DNA of 64,000 nucleotides from Microscilla marina ATCC 23134 (lineage in GTDB: Bacteria; Bacteroidota; Bacteroidia; Cytophagales; Microscillaceae): positions 1-64,000 of the forward strand of contig NZ_AAWS01000025.1 in the NCBI RefSeq assembly GCF_000169175.1, written 5' to 3'. Below are positions 9,986 through 19,857 of this stretch, one piece after another. The notes beneath the pieces are model-generated. The model worked only from the letters and a program-made list of their open reading frames with translations. It was not told where the DNA came from and searched no databases. Each line of letters begins with the position of its first letter. Position 1 is the stretch's first letter. A program made the translations under genes and the position numbers.

Positions 9986-12319
9986 ATGAAACATTTTCTA
10001 TGCTTTTGCATTATATGTTTTTTACTGAGTTTTTCCGGAGCTGCTCAACATATTAGACTGGAAAGCAAAGAAGCATTGCAAACCAAGCTCAAAGCCCTGA
10101 ACGATACTGATACATCTAAAGTAAGTATACTTTGCGCATTGGCACGCAAAACAAAAAATGATACCAGTAGCCTTAGTCTCGACTATGCCAAGCAAGCCTT
10201 GAAAACTGCAACATTGCAAAAGAGTAAGACAAAAAAGATTCAAGCATATATTCAGCTTATCAACACTTGTTTGTCCAAGAGAAAGCTCAAAGAAGCATAC
10301 GAGTATAAAGATCAGGGAGAAAAAGTATTACAAGGAGTTGATGATGTTTACCAGAAAGCAATGTTTTGGGCGACTCTCCAGAAATTACATAGCCGTAACG
10401 GACCAATAAGCAACCCAAACAAGGGCATGGAATACGCCCAAAAAGCCTTGAAATTACTGGATTCTGTTGATGTAAATCATCCATTCAAAATTCAACTTTA
10501 TAATAATATTACGATTTTCTTTGGTACAGTAAGCAAGCAAGATTTTTTTTACCTAAAAAAGGCAGTAGAAATTGGCAAAAAATATAAAGTACCTCCTGTA
10601 AGCTTGGCAAGAACCTATTTTTTGCTGGGAGGAGCCTATACCAACTTGTATATGGGAGGGGATTTAGAAAAGTCTTTTCGGTGCTTTAAGAAATCATTGA
10701 GTATCTGCGACCAATTGCTCACCAAGTACCCCAATCATCCCAAGCTTCTGGAAATTCAGGCAGATTCCTGGCATTTGTTAAGCCATGTATACACAGTGAG
10801 ACAGTCTCCCAACCTGGACTCTGCTTTGTATTACTGTAGACAAGCAATCAATTTCCGCAAACAAATGCGTGACCCCATTATATTTGAAAGTTACCTGGCA
10901 TTGGCAGCTATACAACAACAACAAGGTAAGCCAACAATGGCCCTGGAGACTCTACTGATGGCAAAAAAACTGACAGTTGACCCCAATTACCAATCGGCTG
11001 TTGATTTCAGATTATTTCAGCTTTATAAAAGTCGGAAGGATTATAAAACAGCCTTGTATTATGCCAACGAGAGCTTTAAAAGCCACGCCAAGCAAGTAAC
11101 GCAAAGAATTGAATCGATAGACGAGGAATTATCAATTAAATATAAAACCGAACTTAAAGACAAGGAAATAGAAATAGCCAACGCCAAAAGCAAAGCTCAA
11201 GCAAAAGAAATTCAACAAAAAAATACGCTCAACCTGCTGTTTGCGCTGGGTGCCTTACTCATGTTGTTGTTTGTTCTGTATGCAGTGTATGTAAACCGTC
11301 GGACAAAAAAGCAAAACCAGCTTTTGAGTAATCAAAAAGAAGAAATAGCCACCCAAGCCGAAGAGCTACAGGTAGTCAATAATCGCTTGCTTGAACTGAG
11401 CCAGTTTAAGACCGACCTAAGCAGTATGTTGGTGCACGACCTCAAAAACCCACTCAATACCATCATAGGGTTGGCATCGGGCATGCTTATCACCAAAACC
11501 CAGCAAGCTACTATACATCAGGCAGGGAAAAGCATGCTCCACATCGTGAATAATATGCTGGATGTACACCGGTTAGAAGAGGCAGAGCTAGTGCCAGCTT
11601 TACAAAGTTGTGAGCTAAACCAGTTGGTAACTGAGGCTTTAGACAATGTACGCTTTGTGGCTCAACAAAAAGGTGTGGTGTTGCGACAAAACATGACTAC
11701 TTCGTTATGGATAAAAGCAGATCCGGACTTAATGCTGAGGGTATTGATCAATCTACTCACCAATGCAGTCAAACACAGTACTGTGAACACTCAAGTATGG
11801 GTAAACGCCTCTAGTGTAGACCAACAGATGGTAGAGGTTTGTGTAAAAGATGAAGGGGTAGGCATACAACTGGAAAAGCAGCAAGTGATATTTGAAAAAT
11901 TTAAAGGAGCCAATCCCATGTATGGCAAAGGAAGTACTGGTTTGGGGCTGGCTTTTGTAGCACTGGTAGCAAAAGCCCATGGGGGAAAAGTAAGTGTGCG
12001 TTCAGAAGAAAATAAAGGGGCTACGTTTTCGGTTGTAGTGCCAGTAGCCCCTGCTCAAGAGGTAGAGAAAATAGTTGGCAAACGTCTTAGACCAACTCCA
12101 ATCACCCAAGGCAGGGCATTGCCCCCAATTGTACTTCAATGCAGGCAAAACCTGAAAAACACGGAAATATATGAGGCAAGCAAAATACTATCGATCTTAC
12201 AAAAAATTGATGAGACGTCGCCTCGTGAAGCACAAATCTGGAAAGAACAAATAGCCCAGACAGTGTACAATTACAATGAAAAAAAATATCAGGAGCTTAT
12301 CAAGTTAGCTAAAGAGTAG
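9986..12319 (+). CDS. TPR-containing sensor histidine kinase
   Basis: 777 aa from the ATG at 9986, which gives a clean signal peptide (FLLSFSGAAQH). The periplasmic part (about 30-410) is alpha-helical with TPR-like repeats. One membrane helix lies near 415-440 (LLFALGALLMLLFVLYAVYV) and a coiled coil follows. The HisKA domain carries the phospho-acceptor His at about 484 in MLVHDLKNPLNTI. The HATPase domain has the N box (NLLTNAVKHS), G1 (DEGVGIQ) and G2 (GKGSTGLGLAF). A tail of about 90 residues after the ATPase is not recognised. It probably senses an envelope signal through the TPRs. No receiver gene is directly adjacent, so its partner is unknown. Confidence 0.9.
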   Translation: MKHFLCFCIICFLLSFSGAAQHIRLESKEALQTKLKALNDTDTSKVSILCALARKTKNDTSSLSLDYAKQALKTATLQKSKTKKIQAYIQLINTCLSKRKLKEAYEYKDQGEKVLQGVDDVYQKAMFWATLQKLHSRNGPISNPNKGMEYAQKALKLLDSVDVNHPFKIQLYNNITIFFGTVSKQDFFYLKKAVEIGKKYKVPPVSLARTYFLLGGAYTNLYMGGDLEKSFRCFKKSLSICDQLLTKYPNHPKLLEIQADSWHLLSHVYTVRQSPNLDSALYYCRQAINFRKQMRDPIIFESYLALAAIQQQQGKPTMALETLLMAKKLTVDPNYQSAVDFRLFQLYKSRKDYKTALYYANESFKSHAKQVTQRIESIDEELSIKYKTELKDKEIEIANAKSKAQAKEIQQKNTLNLLFALGALLMLLFVLYAVYVNRRTKKQNQLLSNQKEEIATQAEELQVVNNRLLELSQFKTDLSSMLVHDLKNPLNTIIGLASGMLITKTQQATIHQAGKSMLHIVNNMLDVHRLEEAELVPALQSCELNQLVTEALDNVRFVAQQKGVVLRQNMTTSLWIKADPDLMLRVLINLLTNAVKHSTVNTQVWVNASSVDQQMVEVCVKDEGVGIQLEKQQVIFEKFKGANPMYGKGSTGLGLAFVALVAKAHGGKVSVRSEENKGATFSVVVPVAPAQEVEKIVGKRLRPTPITQGRALPPIVLQCRQNLKNTEIYEASKILSILQKIDETSPREAQIWKEQIAQTVYNYNEKKYQELIKLAKE

Positions 12320-12488
12320 GTGTTTTGTCTCTTAATCGTCCCGTTGCCTGCTCCTCCAATTGCAGAGAGTAGTAAACCAACGATTGCCTGTAAGTACCCC
12401 ACCATAAAGCAGGCACCAAGTGAACAGCTTATTTTGCCAGACAGCAGTTTACCAAAACTTCTTTGGCGATGTAGTTTAGTAATGGTTG

Positions 12489-12613
12489 AAAAATAAGATA
12501 TCCATTTGGAGATAGAGATTTACCACTGAGGCGAGGCATTTTTTGCGTTCGTAGCAGCGCTACGAGCAATAAAAATAACGAAGTATCAGTAGTAAAGATC
12601 ATTTCCTAAATCG
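12489..12613. repeat. Hairpin element related to the photolyase insertion
   Basis: The gap 12320-12670 holds no gene but carries this element. It aligns with 26362-26504 over its whole length: AAAATAAG at one end, CTAAAnCGrA at the other, and a central hairpin CGTAGC-AGC-GCTACG flanked by T and A runs. It is probably a second copy of the same small mobile repeat. Confidence 0.6.
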
Positions 12614-12757
12614 AAAGATTATTTTTTGTCCATTACTTAAGACCAAATTTTTGTTATCTTGGCATAGTCAATGTTTGAATATACAAACCTGGTAAGCACT
12701 TGCCTGGAGATGAGTGTATGGAGACTAAAGGGATTAATAAAAATAAAGGTTTTGATC

Positions 12758-14884
12758 ATGAAGAGGTTCAAAGTACTTTGTATAGCTTTATGGGTAGTAG
12801 TCCTGATTATAACAGAGAGTGTTCCTGCGCTGGCTCAAAAAACCTTGTACCTCGACGGAAGCGACAGAATCATTGATGTGACCCCTTATGTGGGCTTTTT
12901 TACTGATACTACTCACCAAATTACCCTTCAGAAAATACGAACCCCTGAGATACAAAAGCGCTTTAAGCTGAATAAGCAAAATAATGTCAATTATGGCTCA
13001 AACGGAGGCACTGTATGGTTTAAACTGGTACTACAAGGCAACCCTGGGCAATATGTGCTAGAGCTCACCAATACTTCGTTGCAAGACCTTAAGTTTTATA
13101 CGCCTATACCCAATGGGCATTATCACGAAGCCAAACGGGGCACTTACGACGAGCGCGCAATCAAAGCTACCAGTTTGTTGTTTAAAGTAAGCTTGCTTGA
13201 TAACGAACCTCACACTTTTTATATGCGTTGCCATAGTCAAAAGGTGTTAATGGCGCCTTTGTATATAGGTACTGCCGTTGCTTTTATAGAAAAAAACCAC
13301 ACCAAAGACCTGATGCATGGGATGTATTTTGGGCTCATGATCATCATGATTCTTTACAACTTATTTATTTATGTCAGTACCCGCGAGGTAGCTTATTTGT
13401 ACTATGTATGTTATGTAGTCAGCCTTACCTTGCTCACTGCTACCATGGCAGGGCATTCGCAAGAGTTTTTGTGGCCCAACCACCCTACCCTGGATGAATA
13501 CAATTTTTTGTTGCTGGTTTTGATCGGTTATTTCTCGATCTTATTTGCCAACCGTTTTTTGCATACCAAACGCTACGCACCCCGCCTCAGAACTGCTTCT
13601 TATTGGTTACACCCTTGTTTTACGGTGGTAGCGGTGATTAGCTTTTTTGACCTCAATATTGCGCTCAAACTAGGGCAAGTGTTTATTCTTATTACTTCTC
13701 TACTACTGATTGCAATGGGGGTAAAAGTAGCACTAAAAAAATATGCACCTGCCCGGCTTTACCTGCTGGGTTGGGGGAGTATATTTGTGACCTCTTCGGT
13801 AGCTTCGTTGAGCTATGCCAACCTGTTGCCAATCAATATAGACAATATTTTTTTTATAGAAATGGGCGCCACTGGCGAAGTTTTACTGTTTTCGCTGGCA
13901 CTTGCCAACCGTCTCAATTTTTACCGCAAAGAGCAGGAACGCACCCAACAAGAAAATGAACGCCTTGTAAAAGAACAAAACGAACACCTTGAAAAGGAGG
14001 TAGAACGCCGCACCAGCGAAATAGAGCACCAAAAAGAAGAAATTATAGCCCAGGCTCAGGTGCTCGAAGAATCAATCCAACACCTGCACCTTGCCCACAA
14101 TAATATTAAAAGCAGTATTCAATACGCCAAACGTATTCAGCTGGCGTTGTTACCCCCGCAAACAGTATTGACAAAACAAGGGCTGAACTTTTTCATATTG
14201 TATAAACCCCGTGACATTGTCAGTGGTGATTTTTACTGGTTTGCAGAGGTAGAAAAAGCCGGACGCAAGCAATTGATTATAGCGGTGGCAGATTGTACCG
14301 GACACGGGGTGCCAGGGGCTTTTATGACCATTATGGGCAATGATTTGCTCAACCAATTGGTAAAAGAGCGAGGGATGACTGACCCAGCCAAGATATTGTC
14401 GGCGTTGGATCATGGGGTAATGAACGCCCTGGGGATAACAAGTTACCCTACCAAGGGGCACAAAAAAAACCAAATTCAAGACGGTATGGATATGGCGCTG
14501 TGTCTGATTGATTTTGAGACCGAGAAAATTACCTTTGCTGGAGCCAAGCGTCCGTTGTATTTTTTTCACAAACATCAAATGCAGGTAATTAAGGGCAGCA
14601 AATACCCCATAGGCAGTACGCAATATGCCCAAAAAAGCTTTGAAAAACACTTCCTGACTTTTACCAAGGGTGATGCGTTATACATGTTGTCAGACGGCTA
14701 TGTCGACCAATTTGGCGGGGAAAACAATACCAAGTTTATGGTCAAAAAATTCAAGAATTTACTGAAAGAAATAGAACATTTGACTATGCCTGCCCAAAAA
14801 GAATTTCTGGAACGTAGCCTGGAAGACTGGAAAGGTTTCGGTAAGCAAACTGATGACGTATTGGTTTTAGGGTTAAGGTTTTAA
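12758..14884 (+). CDS. 7TMR-DISM receptor with SpoIIE-type PP2C phosphatase
   Basis: 708 aa from the ATG at 12758; the longer ORF from 12671 adds 29 residues ahead of an obvious signal peptide (VPALAQ). The extracytoplasmic 7TMR-DISMED2-like domain occupies about 30-180. It is followed by seven membrane helices (about 185-390, starting MYFGLMIIMILYNLFIYV) and a coiled coil (about 395-465). The C-terminal SpoIIE/PP2C domain (about 480-705) has the metal-binding blocks IVSGDFYWF, VADCTGHGVPGAFM and LYMLSDGYVDQFGG. It should dephosphorylate a protein, typically an anti-sigma-factor antagonist, in response to an outside ligand. No partner-switch genes are adjacent. It follows the TPR kinase on the same strand. 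Confidence 0.92.
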   Translation: MKRFKVLCIALWVVVLIITESVPALAQKTLYLDGSDRIIDVTPYVGFFTDTTHQITLQKIRTPEIQKRFKLNKQNNVNYGSNGGTVWFKLVLQGNPGQYVLELTNTSLQDLKFYTPIPNGHYHEAKRGTYDERAIKATSLLFKVSLLDNEPHTFYMRCHSQKVLMAPLYIGTAVAFIEKNHTKDLMHGMYFGLMIIMILYNLFIYVSTREVAYLYYVCYVVSLTLLTATMAGHSQEFLWPNHPTLDEYNFLLLVLIGYFSILFANRFLHTKRYAPRLRTASYWLHPCFTVVAVISFFDLNIALKLGQVFILITSLLLIAMGVKVALKKYAPARLYLLGWGSIFVTSSVASLSYANLLPINIDNIFFIEMGATGEVLLFSLALANRLNFYRKEQERTQQENERLVKEQNEHLEKEVERRTSEIEHQKEEIIAQAQVLEESIQHLHLAHNNIKSSIQYAKRIQLALLPPQTVLTKQGLNFFILYKPRDIVSGDFYWFAEVEKAGRKQLIIAVADCTGHGVPGAFMTIMGNDLLNQLVKERGMTDPAKILSALDHGVMNALGITSYPTKGHKKNQIQDGMDMALCLIDFETEKITFAGAKRPLYFFHKHQMQVIKGSKYPIGSTQYAQKSFEKHFLTFTKGDALYMLSDGYVDQFGGENNTKFMVKKFKNLLKEIEHLTMPAQKEFLERSLEDWKGFGKQTDDVLVLGLRF

Positions 14885-14958
14885 CCTTGGTGAGTTGGTA
14901 CACACCGCAAGTCAGCAATTGCTCCTCCCAAACAGTCTGCCCCCCAACAAAGAACAGG

Positions 14959-14998
14959 GAAAAGAACTTTACCTTCAAACGTTCTTTTCTCTTTTTTC
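14959..14998 (+). terminator. Probable intrinsic terminator after the 7TMR/SpoIIE gene
   Basis: A perfect 9-bp stem (GAAAAGAAC / GTTCTTTTC) with a 13-nt loop is followed by a CTTTTTTC tract. It lies 75 bp after the stop codon. The rest of the gap to 15458 shows no gene that I believe in. Confidence 0.6.
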
Positions 14999-15458
14999 AT
15001 AAGTGATTCCTACTCTCTTACAACACGATGTTCCTTCTCTTTTTGCTCAACTTTAAATATTAATTTTCAAAGGCAATACAGGCTCACAAACCCGTACTCA
15101 TCCCTGGAAGGCTTATAGGTTTGGTTTGCCAAATCCTGACAAAAAGCTCATCAAAAAACTTCCCAAACACAGACACTTCACACAGGTATTTAACCTGTCG
15201 CTTCAAAAAGCCTTGTTTAGATAGCATGTACATTTTGCTTTGTTGTAAAAATGCGACAACTTATTCAAAAAGTACAATTACCATGATGCAAAAGTATTAT
15301 AAAAGGTACAAGCAAGTAATTATATATATCATTTCAAATACCTTTGTCACAGGATAATTGAGAGTTAATATATAAATCGGCTAAAACAGAAATTGAATTA
15401 GTGATCTTTCAGCATGCTAGATGTTCTTTATTTATTACAATACTGATTAATTTATTTA

Positions 15459-16169
15459 ATGAAAACAAGCATAGAAGTAATCAAAACAAATTGTATTGCC
15501 CCTGACTCATCGCTTGAGCAAAGAATTTATCGTTTATTTTCTTTAACCGCAGATGAGAGGTTTAACCTTCATTATTTTAGAAAAACGTATGAAGGCTGTG
15601 ATCAAATAGACATCTTGCTTATCAAAAATGAGCAAGGAGAAGATATAGGCTTTGGTTCATACTCTTACCGTAAAATCAAAGGCAAAAAAAATCTCTACGT
15701 GGCACGTCCTGCCATGGGCATTGATAAAAGTAAAAGAGGAAGTTCATTTCCTACTGGTCTTTACTCTAAACTCTTGATAGAGTTTAAACTCAAGCATTTT
15801 CTTTCAGAAGTAATCTTGCTTGGTATTACGCTCAACCCCCTTGTGTATAGTGGAGGCTGTCGTTATTGGAAAAAACTCTATCCCAGACCCAACCTGCGTT
15901 ACAATAGCCACATGCAAGGTATTAGACAACTTGTAATAGACACCTACAACCTCAATATGATAAGTGAAAATATTGTATCATTGCCTTATGCACCCCGCCT
16001 TACCGAAGAGGATGTAGCAAGGTTTGATAAAGCGGCAAAAACCAATGAATACATACAAGAGTTTATGCGGCTAAACCCTCACTATCTCAATAGTGAAGGT
16101 TTGCTTACGCTCATTCCTGTCAACTTAAGTAACCTATGGAATGGTATGCTAAAAATGATCAAAAAGTAA
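15459..16169 (+). CDS. Uncharacterised GNAT-like protein
   Basis: 236 aa cytoplasmic protein with no signal or membrane segment. Its order of strands (IDILLIKNEQGEDIGFGSYS, then LYVARPAMGIDKSKRGSSFP, then EVILLGITLNPLVYSGG) recalls an acyltransferase of the GNAT superfamily, but I cannot place it in a named family. It is 34 bp upstream of the flavoprotein on the same strand and is probably co-transcribed, so the pair may act on one small molecule. The function is inferred only from the fold-like pattern and the neighbour. Confidence 0.6.
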   Translation: MKTSIEVIKTNCIAPDSSLEQRIYRLFSLTADERFNLHYFRKTYEGCDQIDILLIKNEQGEDIGFGSYSYRKIKGKKNLYVARPAMGIDKSKRGSSFPTGLYSKLLIEFKLKHFLSEVILLGITLNPLVYSGGCRYWKKLYPRPNLRYNSHMQGIRQLVIDTYNLNMISENIVSLPYAPRLTEEDVARFDKAAKTNEYIQEFMRLNPHYLNSEGLLTLIPVNLSNLWNGMLKMIKK

Positions 16170-16203
16170 GAACTTTTCTAAGCATACAAGTGCTTTACAT
16201 CAA

Positions 16204-17712
16204 ATGAACAGCGAGAAAACCATTTCTATTCAAGGCTTATTTGAAGAACCAGGCAAGGTATTGTCTGACAACGAAACCCTCGAAAACTATGCAGTAAGCC
16301 TTACAGGTACTACTGTATACCCTTGTTGTGTAGTGCTGCCTGACTCTATCAATGATTTGCAAAAATTATTGGTATGGGCAAAAAACACAGGGGCAGCGCT
16401 TTACCCTATATGCAAGGGTAAAAACTGGGGGTATGGAAGTGCTCAGGGCACCAAGCCAAACCAGGTAATTGTGGAATTGTCTAAAATGGACAATATTGTT
16501 GAGGTAAACGAGCAACTGGGCTATGTAACCATACAGCCTGGCGTTACCCAGGGGCAATTATCGGCTCACTTGGAACACACCGGGTCAAGGCTGCAAATGG
16601 ATGTAACGGCTGGTCCGGTAACTTCAAGTGTATTGGCCAACTTTCTCGAAAGGGGTTTTGGGCATACCGACTATGGCAACCGATACAATAGCATCATCAG
16701 CCTTAAAGTATTACTACCCAACGGACAAATCGTGCAAACTGGTTTTGGCGCTTTTCAGCAAAAAAACCACGACAGGAATATATTTCGTCAAGGCGTTGGT
16801 CCTTGTCTCGATGGTATGTTCTTACAGTCTAACCTGGGCATAGTACTAGAGATGACTCTAGAGCTGATGCCCAAACCCGACCATTTTTGTATGTTTGCTG
16901 TGGCTACCAAACACGAAAGCGACTTGGGCAACCTGGTAGAGGTAATGAGGGAACTTCGCCTCAAAGGCATTGTAAATAGTGCGGTGCATATTACAAATAA
17001 GTCGCGGGCGTCGGGCAATGAAAAAGAAAATGTGACGGGTGCCTGGAGCCTTACCGGGTCGGTATCTAGTGAAAAAGGAGTTGCACACGCCCGCAAAAAA
17101 GCGGTAAAAAAAGCCTTTAAAAAAGGGGTAAAGGGGTGCAAAATACACTTTGTAACCGATGCTTTTCTAAACAGGTTGCACTGGATAGATAAAAACCTTA
17201 AAAAGTTGCCATTCCTGCATACATTTCAGTTTGTAGTGGGGCTACAAAAAGGGATTCCGAGCAATCGCCCCATTAGCATACTACTCAACAAGCCCAATGT
17301 AGATCATATCAAATATGCCAAAGATTTTGATGGGCGGTTTCGTTGGTTAAACGCTACTTGCAATGCTACACAAACTAATATAGAAAAGCTCTATGCTTTG
17401 GTTACTGCCTTGTGTGATAAGTACCACTACGAGCTTAAGGTAACTTTTACCTTTATTACTCCTCGTACTTTGGTAATGATTGCCAACACCGATTGTAGCG
17501 ACGCTCCTGAGGAAGTGCAAAAAGCCGAAGCATTTTACAAAGAAGGAGCTAAAGCTTTGGTAGCACAAGGGTTTTATCCCTACCGTGGTGGCATAGGAGC
17601 TTTTGAAGGTTATAAAGAGGGTTTACAACCTGAGTATGTAGATTTGCTTGGTGCGTTAAAAACCAGCTTTGACCCTGAAAACATATTGGCACCAGGCAAG
17701 TACAATATGTAA
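16204..17712 (+). CDS. FAD-linked oxidase of the vanillyl-alcohol oxidase family
   Basis: 502 aa flavoprotein. The N-terminal FAD-binding (PCMH) domain covers about 40-225, with the pyrophosphate-binding loop seen in LYPICKGKNWGYGSAQG and later TAGPVTSSVLANFLERGFGH. The C-terminal half is the substrate cap typical of 4-cresol dehydrogenase/vanillyl-alcohol oxidase-like enzymes, ending in ALKTSFDPENILAPGKYN. It probably oxidises an alcohol or phenol, cytoplasmically, since no signal peptide is seen. The true substrate is unknown. It follows the GNAT-like gene closely and is closed by a strong hairpin at 17747-17789. Confidence 0.85.
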   Translation: MNSEKTISIQGLFEEPGKVLSDNETLENYAVSLTGTTVYPCCVVLPDSINDLQKLLVWAKNTGAALYPICKGKNWGYGSAQGTKPNQVIVELSKMDNIVEVNEQLGYVTIQPGVTQGQLSAHLEHTGSRLQMDVTAGPVTSSVLANFLERGFGHTDYGNRYNSIISLKVLLPNGQIVQTGFGAFQQKNHDRNIFRQGVGPCLDGMFLQSNLGIVLEMTLELMPKPDHFCMFAVATKHESDLGNLVEVMRELRLKGIVNSAVHITNKSRASGNEKENVTGAWSLTGSVSSEKGVAHARKKAVKKAFKKGVKGCKIHFVTDAFLNRLHWIDKNLKKLPFLHTFQFVVGLQKGIPSNRPISILLNKPNVDHIKYAKDFDGRFRWLNATCNATQTNIEKLYALVTALCDKYHYELKVTFTFITPRTLVMIANTDCSDAPEEVQKAEAFYKEGAKALVAQGFYPYRGGIGAFEGYKEGLQPEYVDLLGALKTSFDPENILAPGKYNM

Positions 17713-17746
17713 TTATTTTAGAGTATCTATACTAACCTTAAAAAAT

Positions 17747-17789
17747 AAAGAGCCTTACTTTGCGAATGTTTAGCAAAGTAAGGCTCTTT
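17747..17789. terminator. Bidirectional terminator
   Basis: A 17-bp perfect stem (AAAGAGCCTTACTTTGC and its complement) with a 9-nt loop, A-rich on one side and T-rich on the other. It lies between convergent genes and can serve both. Confidence 0.9.
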
Positions 17790-17811
17790 TGTATATTCTG
17801 TCAAGTGGGCT

Positions 17812-18525
17812 TTATTCGCCCCCTTTTACTGTTTTCTTTTTCTCGACTTTTTTCTCTGTTTCTTGTGATTTGGATTTGGTCTTGTCAGTCACTTTAAACC
17901 CTTTAGGAAGCTTAAAAGCATCTTTAGGCACGTTGGTATCCACTTCCTGAGCAGTCATTTCTATGGCAGCTTTGCCACTGGGGTGCAACAATACCAAAGC
18001 CAGTATGACTTGGTTTTTCAGGTCTTTAAAACTCCCTTCCAGCAACATGCCTTTTACTTTATAAGGGTGGTCTTTTAAATTCCAATAATACTCATCGCTC
18101 AGCCACACCTCTACTTGTTTTTTGTCGCCACTGTAGAGCTCTATATGGTGGGTTTTGATCCCTGCTATAATTTTTACCTTGCCCGTTTTCTTAGCAGTTA
18201 CCTTGCGGTCGCGGGTAGACTTTGCTCTTAAACTATTTTTGGTGATGGTTTCTTTTTTAGTATCAATACTATAAAACACGTTCTTTCCTGCTTCAAAGAT
18301 AAATTCACTGTTTCTCATTCCTCCGTCTATATAATACCTGAACTTTTTGCCATCGCTGACCACTTCGGTGGTGGTTCCCAGAAAAAGCTTGGCTTGCTCT
18401 ATTAGTTTTTCATCGCCCGAAAAAGTCGTTTTATAGGTAATCTTTCCTTTAAAAATTTGCTGTGCATGTAGCTGAGCCACACACAAAGCCAAGCCAATAA
18501 TGGTTATAAAAATATTTTTTTTCAT
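17812..18525 (-). CDS. Secreted DUF4412/GLPGLI-like protein
   Basis: 237 aa. A signal peptide (ALCVAQLHAQQ) is followed by a beta-rich domain with the pattern GKITYKTTFSG, then MRNSEFIFEAGKNVFYSID and HIELYSGDKKQVEVWLSDE. This resembles the DUF4412/GLPGLI-type periplasmic proteins common in Bacteroidota. The C-terminal 30 residues are a charged, Lys-rich tail (KKVEKKKTVKGG). The role is unknown. It is divergent from the endonuclease V gene. Confidence 0.6.
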   Translation of the reverse strand: MKKNIFITIIGLALCVAQLHAQQIFKGKITYKTTFSGDEKLIEQAKLFLGTTTEVVSDGKKFRYYIDGGMRNSEFIFEAGKNVFYSIDTKKETITKNSLRAKSTRDRKVTAKKTGKVKIIAGIKTHHIELYSGDKKQVEVWLSDEYYWNLKDHPYKVKGMLLEGSFKDLKNQVILALVLLHPSGKAAIEMTAQEVDTNVPKDAFKLPKGFKVTDKTKSKSQETEKKVEKKKTVKGGE

Positions 18526-18641
18526 AAATTATATAAGTATTTGATTATTAGTTGATACGAAATACAAGCATTTTTGAACATAAAAAAAGTTTTTTATGTG
18601 AAATCAATCTATGCTTTTATACAAATACCTATTTTAGTAAT

Positions 18642-19349
18642 ATGAATGATATAGAAACTCAATGGGCAAACGAACAACGCTTGATGGCAGCTCAAGTACA
18701 AATACCCACGCTGGGGCAAGGATATCAGCCACAAGACAATGACGTAATCTTAGGTTTAGACATTCAATACGAGAGCGACAAAGCCTATATTGCCGGAGAC
18801 TTGCAGCACTATAATGGCCACCATTTGGGTACCTACAGTGGTGTAACAGCGGTGATGGCTCCGTATGTACCAGGCTTTTTTTGTTTTCGCGAAGGCCCCC
18901 CATTATTTGCGCTGGTAAACCACTTGCTCAATGATGCTACATTGCCACGTCCTGATTTACTGGTGGTTGATGGGCACGGTATTGCACATCCACGTACTTT
19001 TGGTGTAGCTTGCTGGCTGGGAGTAAAAACTGGTTTGCCCACTATAGGTATAGCAAAAAAAAGCTTGTTAAAATTTTCGGGGCAAGTAGGCAACGAGCAA
19101 GGAAGTATACTTGATATTGCCCATAAAGGGCAAGTCGTAGGCTACGCCTTGCGTACTCAAACAGGTATAAAACCCGAATATGTAAGCCCTGGACATTTGG
19201 TAGCACTGGATACTGCCAAAACAGTGGCATTGAACCTAGTAAGCGAATACCGTATTCCTGATGTACTGCGAAGGGCTGACCAAATGGCACGCCTCCACAG
19301 CAAAGACGAACAAACTAATGATTGGATAAATGTAGGAACTTTGGGGTAG
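18642..19349 (+). CDS. nfi: Endonuclease V (deoxyinosine 3'-endonuclease)
   Basis: 235 aa from the ATG at 18642; the upstream reading from 18552 adds residues outside the family. Endonuclease V nicks DNA (or RNA) at the second phosphodiester 3' of inosine and is used in repair of deaminated adenine. The catalytic blocks are present: the first Asp at about 40 in LGLDIQYE, the wedge motif PYVPGFFCFREGP with the Glu, and VDGHGIAHPRTFGVACWLG with the second Asp. IGIAKKSLL and the C-terminal YRIPDVLRRADQ also match. Length agrees with the family (220-240 aa). It stands alone, divergent from the DUF4412-like gene. Confidence 0.95.
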   Translation: MNDIETQWANEQRLMAAQVQIPTLGQGYQPQDNDVILGLDIQYESDKAYIAGDLQHYNGHHLGTYSGVTAVMAPYVPGFFCFREGPPLFALVNHLLNDATLPRPDLLVVDGHGIAHPRTFGVACWLGVKTGLPTIGIAKKSLLKFSGQVGNEQGSILDIAHKGQVVGYALRTQTGIKPEYVSPGHLVALDTAKTVALNLVSEYRIPDVLRRADQMARLHSKDEQTNDWINVGTLG

Positions 19350-19436
19350 ACAACCCGCAATATATTTGGAGATAGACCAACTCTTGGTGTAGTTTTGGCG
19401 TTTATTTTAACAAAACAAATTGCATCAGTTGTATCT

Positions 19437-19835
19437 ATGAAATATTCGTTCATTCTTTTTTGGGCAGTGTTTTTTCTGTGGGTGTTGCCCAATAAAAGTC
19501 AGGCACAACAACAAGCGGCTCAAAACGAAGCAGATAAAAAGCTCAAACGTGCCCTACAGATTATATGCCCCCAAAGTGATGATATATGTAAGTTGCTCAA
19601 AGAGCTACAAATAAAAGTGACCCGATTTCGCAAACAAGAAGTAATGGAAGATACCGAAGGTTTGTTTGCCATTGTAGAAGGAATAAAATATGTGTTTAGC
19701 CTGATAGAGAAGCGTCACACTGCCATGACAGTAAAACCATGTGAACTTACTCATTTTCTTCAGTCAAAGTATAGTTTTATTGTGATATACCTGCATAGCT
19801 ACCTTGACGAGTACCGCAAAACACTCATTGCTTAA
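19437..19835 (+). CDS. Small secreted protein of unknown function
   Basis: 132 aa from the ATG at 19437, which opens a signal peptide (FFLWVLPNKSQAQ). The mature part is helical with Cys residues (ICPQSDDICKLLKEL) that could form a disulphide. I recognise no family. A start at 19395 would place 14 residues ahead of the signal peptide and is unlikely. It is followed by an open frame with no start (19858-20145). Confidence 0.6.
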   Translation: MKYSFILFWAVFFLWVLPNKSQAQQQAAQNEADKKLKRALQIICPQSDDICKLLKELQIKVTRFRKQEVMEDTEGLFAIVEGIKYVFSLIEKRHTAMTVKPCELTHFLQSKYSFIVIYLHSYLDEYRKTLIA

Positions 19836-19857
19836 CATACATCAATGCTGGCTCTAA

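Noticed and set aside
15121-15357. 78-aa open frame
   Set aside because: Cys-rich random-looking composition, no recognisable domain, no start context, and it covers AT-rich intergenic DNA.
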